Positions 33,776 to 42,829 of a stretch of DNA of 64,000 nucleotides are shown in pieces. Both the position numbers and the translations under genes were made by a program. This stretch comes from Stenotrophomonas indicatrix. Its GTDB lineage: Bacteria > Pseudomonadota > Gammaproteobacteria > Xanthomonadales > Xanthomonadaceae. How positions within the stretch are numbered: the stretch's first letter is position 1; each line of letters opens with the position of its first letter. Where the stretch lies: positions 1,426,001 through 1,490,000 of the forward strand of contig NZ_PEJS01000001.1 in assembly GCF_002750975.1 (NCBI RefSeq), in the 5' to 3' direction. The notes under the pieces are model-generated. The model was given only the letters and a program-made list of their open reading frames with translations, made no database searches and had not been told where the DNA came from.

Positions 33776-34662
33776 TGGCCGCGCGCTCCTTCCATGCTGT
33801 GGTGACTGTGATGAAAATTCCGCTCGCTTCCGTTGTCCTCGCCGGCGTGCTCGCCTCCTCCCCCTTGCTGGGCCTGGCCGCGCCGCCACCGGCGGTGCTG
33901 CAGGTCGGCCAACTACGCATCGGCGAGGGCAGCCCGCGCACCATCGTACCGATCACCGGTGCCACCGCAGATGTCGCTCTGCAGCAGGCCGCGGCCATCG
34001 CCGCCAGCAGATCCACCGACATCGCCGAATGGCGCATCGACTACCTGGACATCGCCACCGATGGCAAGGCGCTGGTCGCGCTGGGCAAGCGCATCCAGGC
34101 CACGCTGGGAGGCAAGCCAGCCATCGTGACCTTCCGCACGAAGGCCGAAGGGGGCGCCAAGCCGATCAGCGATGCCGACTACGGCAAGCTCTACGCCGCG
34201 CTGCTGCGCGGTGGTGTCGCCCAGCTGATCGACGTGGAGATGTTCCGCGATCCGAAGGTGGTGCAGGCGCTGGTGGCGCAGGCCCACAAGGCTGGCGTGA
34301 AAGTGGTGATGTCCAGCCATGACTTCCACGCCACGCCACCGCGCGAGGAAATCGTCGCACGCCTGCTCAAGCAGCAGGCCCTTGGCGCGGACGTGCTGAA
34401 GATCGCGGTGATGCCGCGCGACGCTGGCGATGTGCTGGCATTGCTCGATGCCACCTGGCAGGTGCGCCAGCAGAGCGACAAGCCGCTGCTGACCATGTCG
34501 ATGGGCGGCACCGGCGTGGTTTCGCGCCTGGCCGGCGAAACCTTCGGCCAGGCCCTGACCTTCGGCATGATCGGCACCCCGTCGGCACCAGGCCAGGTCG
34601 AGGTTGAGCGCCTCCAGGACGTCCTGCAGGTCATTCATGCATCCAGCCAGGCCGGTCACTGA
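33775..34662 (+). CDS. exported type I 3-dehydroquinate dehydratase (QuiB-like)
   Basis: A 295-residue precursor whose N-terminus is a signal peptide (VVLAGVLASSPLLGLAA), unlike biosynthetic AroD. The type I Schiff-base machinery is intact: EWRIDYL (substrate Arg and Glu) near residue 85, the catalytic His in SSHDFHATP near 182, and the lysine in ADVLKIAVMP near 208. Conversion of dehydroquinate to dehydroshikimate would therefore take place in the periplasm, which marks a catabolic role. The start overlaps the porin stop (TGATG) and has AAGGTGA upstream; a second ATG lies 12 codons later. Confidence 0.88.
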   Translation: MAARSFHAVVTVMKIPLASVVLAGVLASSPLLGLAAPPPAVLQVGQLRIGEGSPRTIVPITGATADVALQQAAAIAASRSTDIAEWRIDYLDIATDGKALVALGKRIQATLGGKPAIVTFRTKAEGGAKPISDADYGKLYAALLRGGVAQLIDVEMFRDPKVVQALVAQAHKAGVKVVMSSHDFHATPPREEIVARLLKQQALGADVLKIAVMPRDAGDVLALLDATWQVRQQSDKPLLTMSMGGTGVVSRLAGETFGQALTFGMIGTPSAPGQVEVERLQDVLQVIHASSQAGH

Positions 34663-34715
34663 GACCTTCCCCGCCGGACGTTCCACCGCACCACGCTGTT
34701 GTAGGAAACCGCACC

Positions 34716-36035
34716 ATGAGCCACGCCTCCGCCGCCGCACCGTCGCTTGTCCTTGAACGGATGAGTCCCTTCCAGTGGACCGCCATCGCCATCTGCGTGC
34801 TGTTGAACATGCTTGATGGCTTCGATGTGATGGTCATGGCCTTCACCGCGCCGCATGTTTCGGCGGACTGGGCGCTGTCGGGCAAGGTACTGGGGCTGAT
34901 GCTCAGTGCCGGCCTGGTCGGCATGGCGCTGGGTTCGTTCCTGCTGGCACCGCTGGCCGACCGCTGGGGGCGGCGGCCGATGATCGTGTGCTGCCTGCTG
35001 ATCCTCACCAGTGGCATGGCGCTGTCCGCGCTGGCCGCCGACGCCTGGCAGCTGGGTGCGCTGCGCGTGTACACCGGCATCGGCATCGGCGGCATGCTGG
35101 CCGGTGTGGGGGTGATCACCGCCGAGTACGCCAACGCCAAGTGGCGCAGCACCGCAGTCGCGCTGCAGGCCACCGGCTACCCGATCGGTGCGACCGCTGG
35201 CGGTCTGCTGGCTGCGTGGATGCTGGAGCACTGGGCCTGGCACAGCGTGTTCCTGGTCGGCGCAGCGGCATCGCTGCTGTGCATTCCGCTGGTGCTCAAA
35301 TGCCTGCCCGAATCGCTGGATTTCCTGGTCGCGCGTCGCCCGGCCAATGCCTTGCCACGCTTGAACGCGCTGCTCTCGCGCATGCGCATGCCAGAGCTGC
35401 AGGCGCTGCCGCCAGCGCCGGTGCGCGACGGCCAGCGCCAGGGTTATGCCGCGCTGTTCGTGGGTGACCTGCGCCGCGTCGCGCTGCTGATCGCACTGGC
35501 GTTCTTCCTGCACATGTTCGCGTTCTATTTCGTGCTGAGCTGGACGCCGAAGCTGCTGGTCTCGGCCGGCGTGTCGGCGCAGCAGGGCATCACCGGTGGC
35601 GTGCTGTTGAACCTGGGCGGCATCGTTGGCGGCAGCCTGTTCGGCTGGCTGGCCTCGCGCTGGTCGCTGTCCAGGCTGACGGCCGGCGCGCTGCTGCTGG
35701 CGATGGTTTCGATGCTGGGCTTTGCGGCCTTCAGCACGCAGCTGGGCGTGGCCTTCCCGCTGGCCTTCGTGATCGGTGCGGCACTGTTCGCAGCGATGGC
35801 CGGCCTGTATGCGGCCGCGCCGGTGGTGTTCGCCGCCGAAGTGCGGACCACCGGCCTGGGCTGGGCCATCGGCATCGGCCGGGTCGGTGCGATCCTCTCG
35901 CCACTCACGGTGGGTGTTCTGGTCGATGGTGGCTGGCAGCCGTCCTCGTTGTACGTGCTGTGCGCTGCGCCGCTGCTGCTGGCGGCATGGGCGTGCCTCG
36001 GCCTGCGCGTGGGCGTGGGTCAGAACCGGCGTTGA
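34716..36035 (+). CDS. pcaK: aromatic acid:H+ symporter, MFS (PcaK-like)
   Basis: A 439-residue, 12-helix transporter of the AAHS family. The helix 1 motif LLNMLDGFDVMVMAF (Asp pair essential in PcaK) is near residue 30, and the loop 2-3 motif GxLADRWGRRP appears as APLADRWGRRPMI near residue 82. PcaK carries protocatechuate or 4-hydroxybenzoate into the cell. Here it would import protocatechuate made in the periplasm by the preceding gene products. It sits between the exported enzymes and the cytoplasmic pca genes, 53 bases after the dehydratase gene. The exact substrate is inferred. Confidence 0.82.
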   Translation: MSHASAAAPSLVLERMSPFQWTAIAICVLLNMLDGFDVMVMAFTAPHVSADWALSGKVLGLMLSAGLVGMALGSFLLAPLADRWGRRPMIVCCLLILTSGMALSALAADAWQLGALRVYTGIGIGGMLAGVGVITAEYANAKWRSTAVALQATGYPIGATAGGLLAAWMLEHWAWHSVFLVGAAASLLCIPLVLKCLPESLDFLVARRPANALPRLNALLSRMRMPELQALPPAPVRDGQRQGYAALFVGDLRRVALLIALAFFLHMFAFYFVLSWTPKLLVSAGVSAQQGITGGVLLNLGGIVGGSLFGWLASRWSLSRLTAGALLLAMVSMLGFAAFSTQLGVAFPLAFVIGAALFAAMAGLYAAAPVVFAAEVRTTGLGWAIGIGRVGAILSPLTVGVLVDGGWQPSSLYVLCAAPLLLAAWACLGLRVGVGQNRR

Positions 36036-36062
36036 ACCGATGGCCGGAGCACGTCACTCAAT

Positions 36063-36098
36063 GTTCGATTATCGAATCGAATGGCCGAATATCGCATT
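36063..36098 (+). promoter_or_regulatory. tandem PcaR-like operator upstream of pcaI
   Basis: GTTCGATTATCGAAT at 36063-36077 (12 of 15 to GTTCGATAATCGCAC) and GCCGAATATCGCATT at 36084-36098 share the CGA-N3-TCG core. The starts are 21 bases apart, two helical turns, so two regulator dimers could bind one face. The pair lies 109-144 bases before pcaI in an AT-rich pocket of the 171-base gap after pcaK. Confidence 0.65.
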
Positions 36099-36206
36099 GA
36101 CCGGGCGACGTGCCATGGCGACCATGTCCGGGTCATGTTTTCCCTTCGCAGTGGCCCTGCAGCGTGGCGGTGATGACCGCCGGCAGGCAGGGCAAGGAGC
36201 AATGCA

Positions 36207-36887
36207 GTGATCGACAAGAGCGTAGCCAGCGTGGAAGCAGCGGTGGCAGATATCCATGATGGCGCGACCGTGATGATCGGCGGCTTTGGCACTGCCGGCA
36301 TGCCCGACGAGCTGATCGATGCGCTCATTGCACAGGGTGCGCGCGAGCTGACCATCATCAACAACAATGCCGGCAACGGCGATACCGGCCTGGCTGCGCT
36401 GATCAAGCACAAGCGCGTTCGCCGCATCGTCTGCTCCTTCCCGCGCCAGGCCGATTCGCAGCACTTCGACGCGGCCTACCGCGCCGGCGAGATCGAACTG
36501 GAGCTGGTGCCGCAGGGCAACCTGGCCGCGCGCATCCATGCGGCAGGTTCCGGGCTGGGCGCGGTCTTCACGCCCACCGGTTATGGCACCGAGCTGGCCC
36601 AGGGCAAGGAAACGCGCGAGATCGACGGTCGCCACTACGTGCTCGAGTACCCGCTGCATGCCGATTTCGCGCTGATCAAGGCCGACCGCGGCGATCGCTG
36701 GGGCAACCTGGTGTATCGCCGGACTGCACGCAACTTCGGCCCGCTGATGGCGATGGCCGCACGCTGCACCATCGTGCAGGTGCGTGAGGTGGTGCCGCTG
36801 GGCGAACTGGACCCGGAGGCCGTGGTGACCCCCGGCATCTTCGTGCAGCGCGTGGTGCCGGTGGCCGCAGAAGGAGTGCAGGCATGA
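36207..36887 (+). CDS. pcaI: 3-oxoadipate CoA-transferase subunit A
   Basis: A 226-residue alpha subunit that, with PcaJ, moves CoA from succinyl-CoA to beta-ketoadipate. The family signature is GATVMIGGFGTAGMPDELIDALI near residue 20, NNNAGNGDTGLAAL follows near 52, and GNLVYRRTARNFGPLMAMAA near 170 is typical of the alpha subunit. It is the first gene of the cytoplasmic pca series, directly downstream of a tandem operator. Its TGA overlaps the pcaJ start by four bases. Confidence 0.94.
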   Translation: MIDKSVASVEAAVADIHDGATVMIGGFGTAGMPDELIDALIAQGARELTIINNNAGNGDTGLAALIKHKRVRRIVCSFPRQADSQHFDAAYRAGEIELELVPQGNLAARIHAAGSGLGAVFTPTGYGTELAQGKETREIDGRHYVLEYPLHADFALIKADRGDRWGNLVYRRTARNFGPLMAMAARCTIVQVREVVPLGELDPEAVVTPGIFVQRVVPVAAEGVQA

Positions 36888-37531
36888 ACAAGCTCAGCCG
36901 CGAACAGATGGCCGCGCGCGTGGCGCGCGATATTCCCGAAGGGGCCTACGTCAACCTGGGCATCGGCCTGCCGACCACGGTGGCCAACTTCCTGCCGGCG
37001 GACAAGGAGATACTGCTGCAGTCTGAAAACGGCCTGTTGGGCATGGGCCCGGCGCCGGCGCCCGGCCAGGAAGACCCGGACCTGATCAATGCCGGCAAGC
37101 AGCCGGTTACCCTGCTGACCGGTGGCTGCTATTTCCACCACGCCGATTCGTTCGCGATGATGCGTGGCGGCCACCTCGACATCTGCGTGCTCGGTGCCTT
37201 CCAGGTCTCGGCGCACGGTGACCTGGCCAACTGGAGCACCGGCGCCTCCGATGCGATTCCCGCCGTGGGCGGTGCAATGGACCTGGCCATCGGGGCCAAG
37301 CAGGTGTTCGTGATGATGGACCTGTTCACCAAGCAGGGTGAAAGCAAGTTGGTGGCCGAATGCAGCTATCCGCTGACCGGCCTGCGCTGCGTGTCGCGCG
37401 TGTATACCGATGTGGCGGTGTTCGACCTCGGCGCCGACGGCGCGACCGTGCTGGAAATGGTCGAGGGCGTGGACATCGATCAACTGCGTGAACTGACCGG
37501 CCTGCCGCTGGCACTGGCCGAGGGAGCCTGA
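36884..37531 (+). CDS. pcaJ: 3-oxoadipate CoA-transferase subunit B
   Basis: A 215-residue beta subunit. The catalytic glutamate that forms the enzyme-CoA thioester is E48 in [13 protein letters not shown]. The N-terminal [19 protein letters not shown] and central [24 protein letters not shown] match PcaJ/ScoB proteins. Start and length agree with pcaI coupling through the ATGA overlap. It is followed immediately by pcaF. Confidence 0.94.
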   Translation: MNKLSREQMAARVARDIPEGAYVNLGIGLPTTVANFLPADKEILLQSENGLLGMGPAPAPGQEDPDLINAGKQPVTLLTGGCYFHHADSFAMMRGGHLDICVLGAFQVSAHGDLANWSTGASDAIPAVGGAMDLAIGAKQVFVMMDLFTKQGESKLVAECSYPLTGLRCVSRVYTDVAVFDLGADGATVLEMVEGVDIDQLRELTGLPLALAEGA

Positions 37532-37532
37532 A

Positions 37533-38747
37533 ATGCCGATGCACGAGACCTATATCGTCGATGGCATCCGCACCCCGATCGGCCGCTACGGCGGCGCGTT
37601 GTCCGGTGTGCGCGCCGACGACCTCGGCGCGATTCCGCTGAAGGCACTGCTGGCGCGCCACCCGCAGCTGGACCCGGCGCTGGTGGAGGACGTCTACCTG
37701 GGCTGCGCCAACCAGGCCGGTGAGGACAACCGCAACGTCGCCCGCATGAGCCTGCTGCTGGCCGGCCTGCCGGTGAGCGTGCCCGGCAGCACGATCAACC
37801 GCCTGTGCGGTTCGGGCCTGGATGCGATCGGCACCGTAGCCCGTGGCATTGCTGCCGGCGAGCTCGGCCTGGCCATTGCCGGCGGCGTCGAATCGATGTC
37901 GCGCGCGCCGTTCGTGATGGGCAAGGCAACCTCGCCGTTTGCCCGCGACCAGCAGATCGAAGACACCACCATGGGCTGGCGCTTCATCAACCCGCGCCTG
38001 CGTGAACTGCACGGTGTGGAGACCATGGGCCAGACCGCCGAGAACGTGGCTGAGCGCTACGGCGTCAGCCGCGAGGACCAGGATGCGTTCGCCCTGCGCA
38101 GCCAGCAGCGAACGGCCGCCGCGCAGGCGCGCGGCTTCTTCGACGGCGAGATCGTGGCGGTGGACGTACCGGGCCGCAAACGCGGCGAAACCGTGACCGT
38201 CGAGCGCGATGAACACCCGCGCGGCGATACCACCGCCGAAGCACTGGCCAAGCTGAAGCCGCTGTTCCGCCAGCCGGGCACGGTGACCGCCGGCAACGCC
38301 TCGGGCATCAACGATGGTGCCGCCGCGCTGCTGCTGGCCTCCGGTGCGCAGGTGCAGGCGCTGGGCCTGACCCCGCGCGCGCGCATCCTCGGCTTTGCCA
38401 GTGCCGGCGTGGAGCCGGCGATCATGGGCATGGGCCCGGTGCCGGCCAGCCAGAAGCTGATGGCACGGCTGGGCCTGGCCATCGCCGACTTCGATGCCAT
38501 CGAACTGAACGAGGCCTTCGCCTCGCAGGGGCTGGCCTGCATGCGCCAGCTGGGCCTGGCCGACGATGCCGCGCACGTGAACCCCAACGGTGGTGCCATC
38601 GCGCTGGGCCATCCCCTGGGCATGAGCGGCGCGCGCCTGGCGCTGACCCTGCTGCGCCAGCTGGAGGCCAGCGGTGGCCGCCGTGGCCTGGCCACGATGT
38701 GCATCGGCGTGGGGCAGGGCGTGGCCCTGGCCATCGAGCGCGTGTGA
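37533..38747 (+). CDS. pcaF: beta-ketoadipyl-CoA thiolase
   Basis: A 404-residue thiolase that splits beta-ketoadipyl-CoA into succinyl-CoA and acetyl-CoA, the last step of the pathway. The acyl-accepting cysteine is C92 ([10 protein letters not shown]), the catalytic His lies in [19 protein letters not shown] near residue 360, and the second Cys in TMCIGVGQG near 390. [22 protein letters not shown] at the start is characteristic of PcaF. GGAG lies six bases before the ATG, which sits one base after the pcaJ stop. Confidence 0.95.
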   Translation: MPMHETYIVDGIRTPIGRYGGALSGVRADDLGAIPLKALLARHPQLDPALVEDVYLGCANQAGEDNRNVARMSLLLAGLPVSVPGSTINRLCGSGLDAIGTVARGIAAGELGLAIAGGVESMSRAPFVMGKATSPFARDQQIEDTTMGWRFINPRLRELHGVETMGQTAENVAERYGVSREDQDAFALRSQQRTAAAQARGFFDGEIVAVDVPGRKRGETVTVERDEHPRGDTTAEALAKLKPLFRQPGTVTAGNASGINDGAAALLLASGAQVQALGLTPRARILGFASAGVEPAIMGMGPVPASQKLMARLGLAIADFDAIELNEAFASQGLACMRQLGLADDAAHVNPNGGAIALGHPLGMSGARLALTLLRQLEASGGRRGLATMCIGVGQGVALAIERV

Positions 38748-38815
38748 ACCATCCCCTGATTCCGTAATCTCAAGACAGCTGCGGCTTCCGGGCCGCTCGC
38801 CAACAGGAGTACGCC

Positions 38816-39526
38816 ATGAGCGATCCCACCCCACTGCGCGGCTACCGCAAGCCGTATCCCGGCAGCCAGCCGCCGCGCGTCCACCTGCCGTATGCCTCCA
38901 CCGCGCTGCGTGGCCCGGGAACCGACCCGATCGCGATCCCGGTGACGCTCTCGGAAGTGACCGGCCCGAGCATCAACCGCATTACCCTCGGTGAGCATGC
39001 CGCCGACCTGACCGCCGGCTTCCCCGGCCAGCCGCAGGGTGAGCGCATCATCGTCAGCGGCCGCGTGCTGGACGAGAACGGCCGCCCGGTGCGCAACACC
39101 GTGGTGGAGGTGTGGCAGTGCAACGCCGCCGGCCGTTACCTGCACAAGGGCGACCAGCACGACGCGCCGCTGGATCCGAACTTCAAGGGCACCGGCCAGG
39201 TGCTGACCGACAGCGAAGGCCGCTACCGCTTCACCACCATCAAACCGGGCGCGTACCCCTGGCGCAACCACTACAACGCCTGGCGCCCGGCACACATCCA
39301 CTTCTCGCTGCATGGCGAAGGCATCGGCCAGCGCCTGGTCACGCAGATGTATTTCCCCAATGATCCGCTGCTGGCGTTTGATCCGATCTACAACTGCGTG
39401 GACGACGCCAAGGCGCGGGAGCGCATGGTGTCCTCGTTCGATTGGGAAAACACCGCCAACGAATTCGCGCTGGGCTACCGTTTCGACATCGTGCTGCGCG
39501 GTCGCAAGATGACCGTCTGGGAGTAA
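38816..39526 (+). CDS. pcaH: protocatechuate 3,4-dioxygenase beta subunit
   Basis: A 236-residue subunit carrying the non-haem Fe(III) site for intradiol ring cleavage of protocatechuate to 3-carboxy-cis,cis-muconate. All four ligands are visible: Y108 (GRYLHKGD), Y147 (GAYPWRN), H160 and H162 (PAHIHFSL), the same numbering as in Pseudomonas PcaH. RGY..PYPGSQPPRVHLPY at the N-terminus is standard. A 68-base gap separates it from pcaF, and a ribosome site CAGGAG precedes the ATG. pcaG follows after four bases. Confidence 0.96.
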   Translation: MSDPTPLRGYRKPYPGSQPPRVHLPYASTALRGPGTDPIAIPVTLSEVTGPSINRITLGEHAADLTAGFPGQPQGERIIVSGRVLDENGRPVRNTVVEVWQCNAAGRYLHKGDQHDAPLDPNFKGTGQVLTDSEGRYRFTTIKPGAYPWRNHYNAWRPAHIHFSLHGEGIGQRLVTQMYFPNDPLLAFDPIYNCVDDAKARERMVSSFDWENTANEFALGYRFDIVLRGRKMTVWE

Positions 39527-39530
39527 CACC

Positions 39531-40094
39531 ATGAGTTTCCAATCCACTCCATGGCAGACTGTGGGCCCGTACTACCGCCTGGGCCTTGAACCGCTGTACC
39601 GCACCGACATCGCCCCGGCCACCGCGCAGGGTGAGCGCGTGGAAGTGCAGGGCCAGGTGTTCGATGGCAATGGCGTGCCGGTGTCCGATGCCGTGCTGGA
39701 AATCTGGCAGGCCGACGCGCAGGGCATCTATGCCCATGGCGAAGACCCGCGCCGGGACGACCACGACCCGGCCTTCGACGGCTGGGGCCGCGTGCCCACC
39801 GACGACCAGGGCCGCTTCGCCTTCACCACCGTCAAGCCGGGCCGCGTGCCGGGCCTGCGTGGCGAGCCGCAGGCGCCGCACCTGGTGGTGCTGGTGTTCA
39901 TGCGCGGCCTGCTGCAGGCCACCCGTGCACGCATCTACTTCAGTGACGAAGCCAGCAACGCCGAGGACGGCATCCTCGCGCTGGTGCCGGCCGAACGCCG
40001 CCACACCCTGGTCGCACAGGCGCAGGGCAAGGGCCTGTACCACTGGGACGTGCGCATGCAGGGCCCGGACGAGACGGTGTTCTTCGCATACTGA
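39531..40094 (+). CDS. pcaG: protocatechuate 3,4-dioxygenase alpha subunit
   Basis: A 187-residue alpha subunit that shapes the active-site pocket with PcaH but holds no metal. It reads FQSTPWQTVGPYYRLGLEPL at the start and has the shared intradiol dioxygenase beta-sandwich (VLEIWQADAQGIYAHGEDPR; GWGRVPTDDQGRFAFTTVKPG). The iron-binding Tyr and His residues are missing at the equivalent positions, as normal for alpha subunits. It is translationally close to pcaH. Confidence 0.95.
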   Translation: MSFQSTPWQTVGPYYRLGLEPLYRTDIAPATAQGERVEVQGQVFDGNGVPVSDAVLEIWQADAQGIYAHGEDPRRDDHDPAFDGWGRVPTDDQGRFAFTTVKPGRVPGLRGEPQAPHLVVLVFMRGLLQATRARIYFSDEASNAEDGILALVPAERRHTLVAQAQGKGLYHWDVRMQGPDETVFFAY

Positions 40095-40184
40095 TTGCGG
40101 CGCGCCCGACGCGCCTTCCGGCCACTCCACGCCCGCGTGCGGCGGGCGCGGGTAAGCTGTGATTACCCAGGATGGACTGCACCG

Positions 40185-41528
40185 ATGAGCCACTTCCCAA
40201 CGCTGCTGGGCGGTCTGTTCGGCGACCCCGCCGTCGACGCCGTGTTCCGCGATGAAGCACGCCTGCAGGCGATGCTCGATGTCGAACGCGCTCTGGCGCG
40301 CGCGCAGGTGCAGTGCGGGGTGATTCCCGCAGCCGCGCTGGCACCGATCGAAGCGGCCTGCAGTGCCGATCTGTATTCGTTGCCGGCGCTGTCGGCAGCC
40401 ACCGCACTGGCTGGCAATCCGGCCATTCCACTGGTCAAGGCACTCACCGCGCAGGTCAAGGCGAACGATGCCGAGGCCGCGCGCTGGGTGCACTGGGGCG
40501 CCACCAGCCAGGACATCATCGATACCGGCGCGGTGCTGCAGCTGCGCGCGGCAGTCAGCCAGGTGCAGGCGCGCCTGCGCGTGCTGTGCATGGCGCTGGC
40601 GCGGCTGGCCGAGGCCGAGCGCGGCACCGGGCTGCCCGGACGCACGCTGCTGCAACAAGCAGTGCCGGTGACCTTCGGCCTGAAGGCGGCCGGTTGGCTC
40701 GACGCCCTGCAGCGCAGCCAGCGCAGGCTGGATGCGTTGGCCGCAGACACCCTGGTGCTGCAGTTCGGCGGTGCCGCTGGCACCCTGGCCTCGCTGCAGA
40801 CGCGCGGGCTGGACGTGGCCGAAGCCCTGGCTGCCGAGCTGCAGTTGCCGCTGCCGGCGTTGCCCTGGCACACCGCGCGTGACCGCATTGCCGAGTTCGG
40901 CAGCGTGTTCGCACTGCTGACCGGCAGCCTCGGCAAGATCGCCACCGACATCGTGCTGCTGATGCAGTCCGAGGTGGCCGAAGCCTTCGAGCCGGCGGGC
41001 GAGGGCAAGGGCGGTTCCTCGGCAATGCCGCACAAGCGCAATCCGGTGGGCTGCGTGGCCGCCATTGCCGCCGCCACGCGCGTGCCGGGCCTGCTGTCCA
41101 CGCTGTTCACTGCCATGCCGCAGCCGCACGAGCGCGCAGCAGGCCAATGGCACGCCGAATGGGACACCGTGCCGGAGATCGTGCGCCTGTGTGCGGGCAG
41201 CCTGGCCCAGGTGGATGTGGTGGTGCAGGGCCTGCAGCTGGACCGCGAGCGCATGCGCCAGCACCTGGACAGTCACGGCGGCCTGCTTTACGCCGAAGCC
41301 GTTGCGGTCACCCTGGGCGAGCGCATCGGCAAGCCCGCCGCGCATGCCTTGGTTGAACAAGCGGCCAGGCAGGCGCTTGCGCAATCGCAGCACCTGCGCG
41401 TGGTGCTGGGGCAGATGCCCGAAGTCACCGCGCAGCTTTCCGCCGCACAACTGGATGCCCTGTTCGCCGCAGACAGCTGGCGCGGCATGGCCGATACCTG
41501 GATCGACCGCGTGCTCGCGCGCGGCTGA
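40185..41528 (+). CDS. pcaB: 3-carboxy-cis,cis-muconate cycloisomerase
   Basis: A 447-residue member of the fumarase/aspartase superfamily that lactonises carboxymuconate to 4-carboxymuconolactone. The superfamily signature is GSSAMPHKRNPVGC near residue 278, HWGATSQDIIDTGAVLQL near residue 104 is the second conserved block, and the C-terminal helices are complete. The frame is open 30 codons upstream through the pcaG gap, but the ATG of MSHFPTLLGGLFGD matches the family start. The gap from pcaG is 90 bases. Confidence 0.95.
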   Translation: MSHFPTLLGGLFGDPAVDAVFRDEARLQAMLDVERALARAQVQCGVIPAAALAPIEAACSADLYSLPALSAATALAGNPAIPLVKALTAQVKANDAEAARWVHWGATSQDIIDTGAVLQLRAAVSQVQARLRVLCMALARLAEAERGTGLPGRTLLQQAVPVTFGLKAAGWLDALQRSQRRLDALAADTLVLQFGGAAGTLASLQTRGLDVAEALAAELQLPLPALPWHTARDRIAEFGSVFALLTGSLGKIATDIVLLMQSEVAEAFEPAGEGKGGSSAMPHKRNPVGCVAAIAAATRVPGLLSTLFTAMPQPHERAAGQWHAEWDTVPEIVRLCAGSLAQVDVVVQGLQLDRERMRQHLDSHGGLLYAEAVAVTLGERIGKPAAHALVEQAARQALAQSQHLRVVLGQMPEVTAQLSAAQLDALFAADSWRGMADTWIDRVLARG

Positions 41529-41553
41529 TCCTACGTTCAACGCTGGAGCACGC

Positions 41554-42339
41554 ATGCCATTCCTCGACCTTCCGCAGCATCGCCTGCACTACCAGACCGA
41601 GGGCCGCGCCGACGGGCAGTGGCTGACCTTCTGCAATTCGCTGGGTACCGACCTGGGCATGTGGCAGCCGCAGGTGGATGCACTCGCCTCGCAGTACCGC
41701 ATCCTGCGCTATGACCGTCGCGGCCATGGCCAGTCCAGCACGCCGCCGGGGCTGTACAGCGTGGCCGAACTGGGCGCTGATGTGCTGGCCCTGTGGGACC
41801 ACCTCGGCATCGCGCGCAGCCATTTCTGCGGGCTGTCGATCGGTGGCCTGACCGGGCAGTGGCTGGGCGTGCATGCTGGCAATCGCCTGCGCACGCTCAC
41901 GGTGGCTGCCACCGCAGCGAAGATCGGCACGCTGGACGGCTGGCAGGCGCGCATCGCCCAGGTCCAGCACGATGGCCTGTTGCCGCTGGTCGATGGCACC
42001 CGCGAACGCTGGTTCACCGCCGCTTTCGCGCAGACCCATGCCAGCCAGGTGGAAGACATCCTGCAGCGCTTCCTCGCCACCAGCGTGGCTGGCTATGCCG
42101 GCTGCTGCAACGCCGTGGGCACGGCCGACTTCCGTGATGCGCTGGGCTGCATTGGCGTGCCGTTGCTGGCCATTGCCGGAGATGACGACCCGGTATGCGC
42201 CCCGGCCGAGCTGCAGGCAATCGCCAACGGCGTGGCCCATGGCCACCATGCCGCCGTGCCGGGCCGCCACATCTGCAACCTGGAATCGCCGCAGGCGTTC
42301 ACCTCCGCACTGGCCGCGCATCTTTCGGCGCAGCACTGA
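41554..42339 (+). CDS. pcaD: 3-oxoadipate enol-lactonase
   Basis: A 261-residue alpha/beta hydrolase that opens beta-ketoadipate enol-lactone. The nucleophile is S95 (FCGLSIGGLTGQW), the acid lies in AGDDDPVCAP near residue 212, and the His in PGRHICNLESP near 240. FCNSLGTDLGMWQPQVDAL near residue 26 supplies the oxyanion loop. The frame extends upstream inside pcaB; the ATG at 41554, 25 bases after the pcaB stop, gives the normal PcaD length. It is not fused to PcaC, unlike in some actinobacteria. Confidence 0.94.
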   Translation: MPFLDLPQHRLHYQTEGRADGQWLTFCNSLGTDLGMWQPQVDALASQYRILRYDRRGHGQSSTPPGLYSVAELGADVLALWDHLGIARSHFCGLSIGGLTGQWLGVHAGNRLRTLTVAATAAKIGTLDGWQARIAQVQHDGLLPLVDGTRERWFTAAFAQTHASQVEDILQRFLATSVAGYAGCCNAVGTADFRDALGCIGVPLLAIAGDDDPVCAPAELQAIANGVAHGHHAAVPGRHICNLESPQAFTSALAAHLSAQH

Positions 42340-42362
42340 TCCCGCACAACAGGTAGACCACG

Positions 42363-42749
42363 ATGGACGAACAGGAACGCTACGAAGCCGGCCTTGCGGT
42401 GCGCCGCCAGGTACTGGGCGAGGCACACGTCGAACGCTCGCTGCAGGCGCGCACCGGGTTCACCACCGAATTCCAGGAATTCATCACGCGCACGGCGTGG
42501 GGCACGGTGTGGACGCGCGAGGGCCTGCCGCGGCATACGCGCTCGCTGCTGACCATCGTGATGATGGTGGCGCTGGGCCACGACGAGGAGTTCAAGCTGC
42601 ATATCCGTGCCGCCCGCAACAACGGGGTGACGCCGGAGGAGATCAAGGAAGCGCTGCTGCAGGCCGCGATCTACTGTGGCGTGCCCGCGGCCAACCACGC
42701 GTTCGCGCTGGCCAAGCCGATCCTGGAAGAGCAGGCCGCAGAGCGCTGA
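42363..42749 (+). CDS. pcaC: 4-carboxymuconolactone decarboxylase
   Basis: A 128-residue helical enzyme of the AhpD/CMD fold that converts 4-carboxymuconolactone to the enol-lactone used by PcaD. RHTRSLLTIVMMVALGHDEEFKLHIRAARNNG (about residues 57-88) and EEIKEALLQAAIYCGVPAANHAFALAKPIL (about 91-120) are the defining stretches. It closes the pca operon; a REP pair follows. Confidence 0.95.
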   Translation: MDEQERYEAGLAVRRQVLGEAHVERSLQARTGFTTEFQEFITRTAWGTVWTREGLPRHTRSLLTIVMMVALGHDEEFKLHIRAARNNGVTPEEIKEALLQAAIYCGVPAANHAFALAKPILEEQAAER

Positions 42750-42759
42750 CGCCGAACAT

Positions 42760-42822
42760 CCGCCGGGCATGGCCCGGCGCTACCAGCGCGCGGTCCCGGA
42801 AGCGCCGGGCCATGCCCGGCGG
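42760..42822. repeat. inverted pair of SMAG-type REPs
   Basis: CGCCGGGCATGGCCCGGCGC plus TACC (to 42784) and AGCGCCGGGCCATGCCCGGC plus GG (42801-42822) lie between the ends of the convergent pcaC and pcaR genes and probably act as the transcript barrier for both. Confidence 0.85.
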
Positions 42823-42829
42823 CTGCACC

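Noticed and set aside
36063..36098. Reading the palindromes upstream of pcaI as a rho-independent terminator of pcaK
   Set aside because: The palindromes are short, AT-rich and lack a T tract; they fit operator boxes far better.
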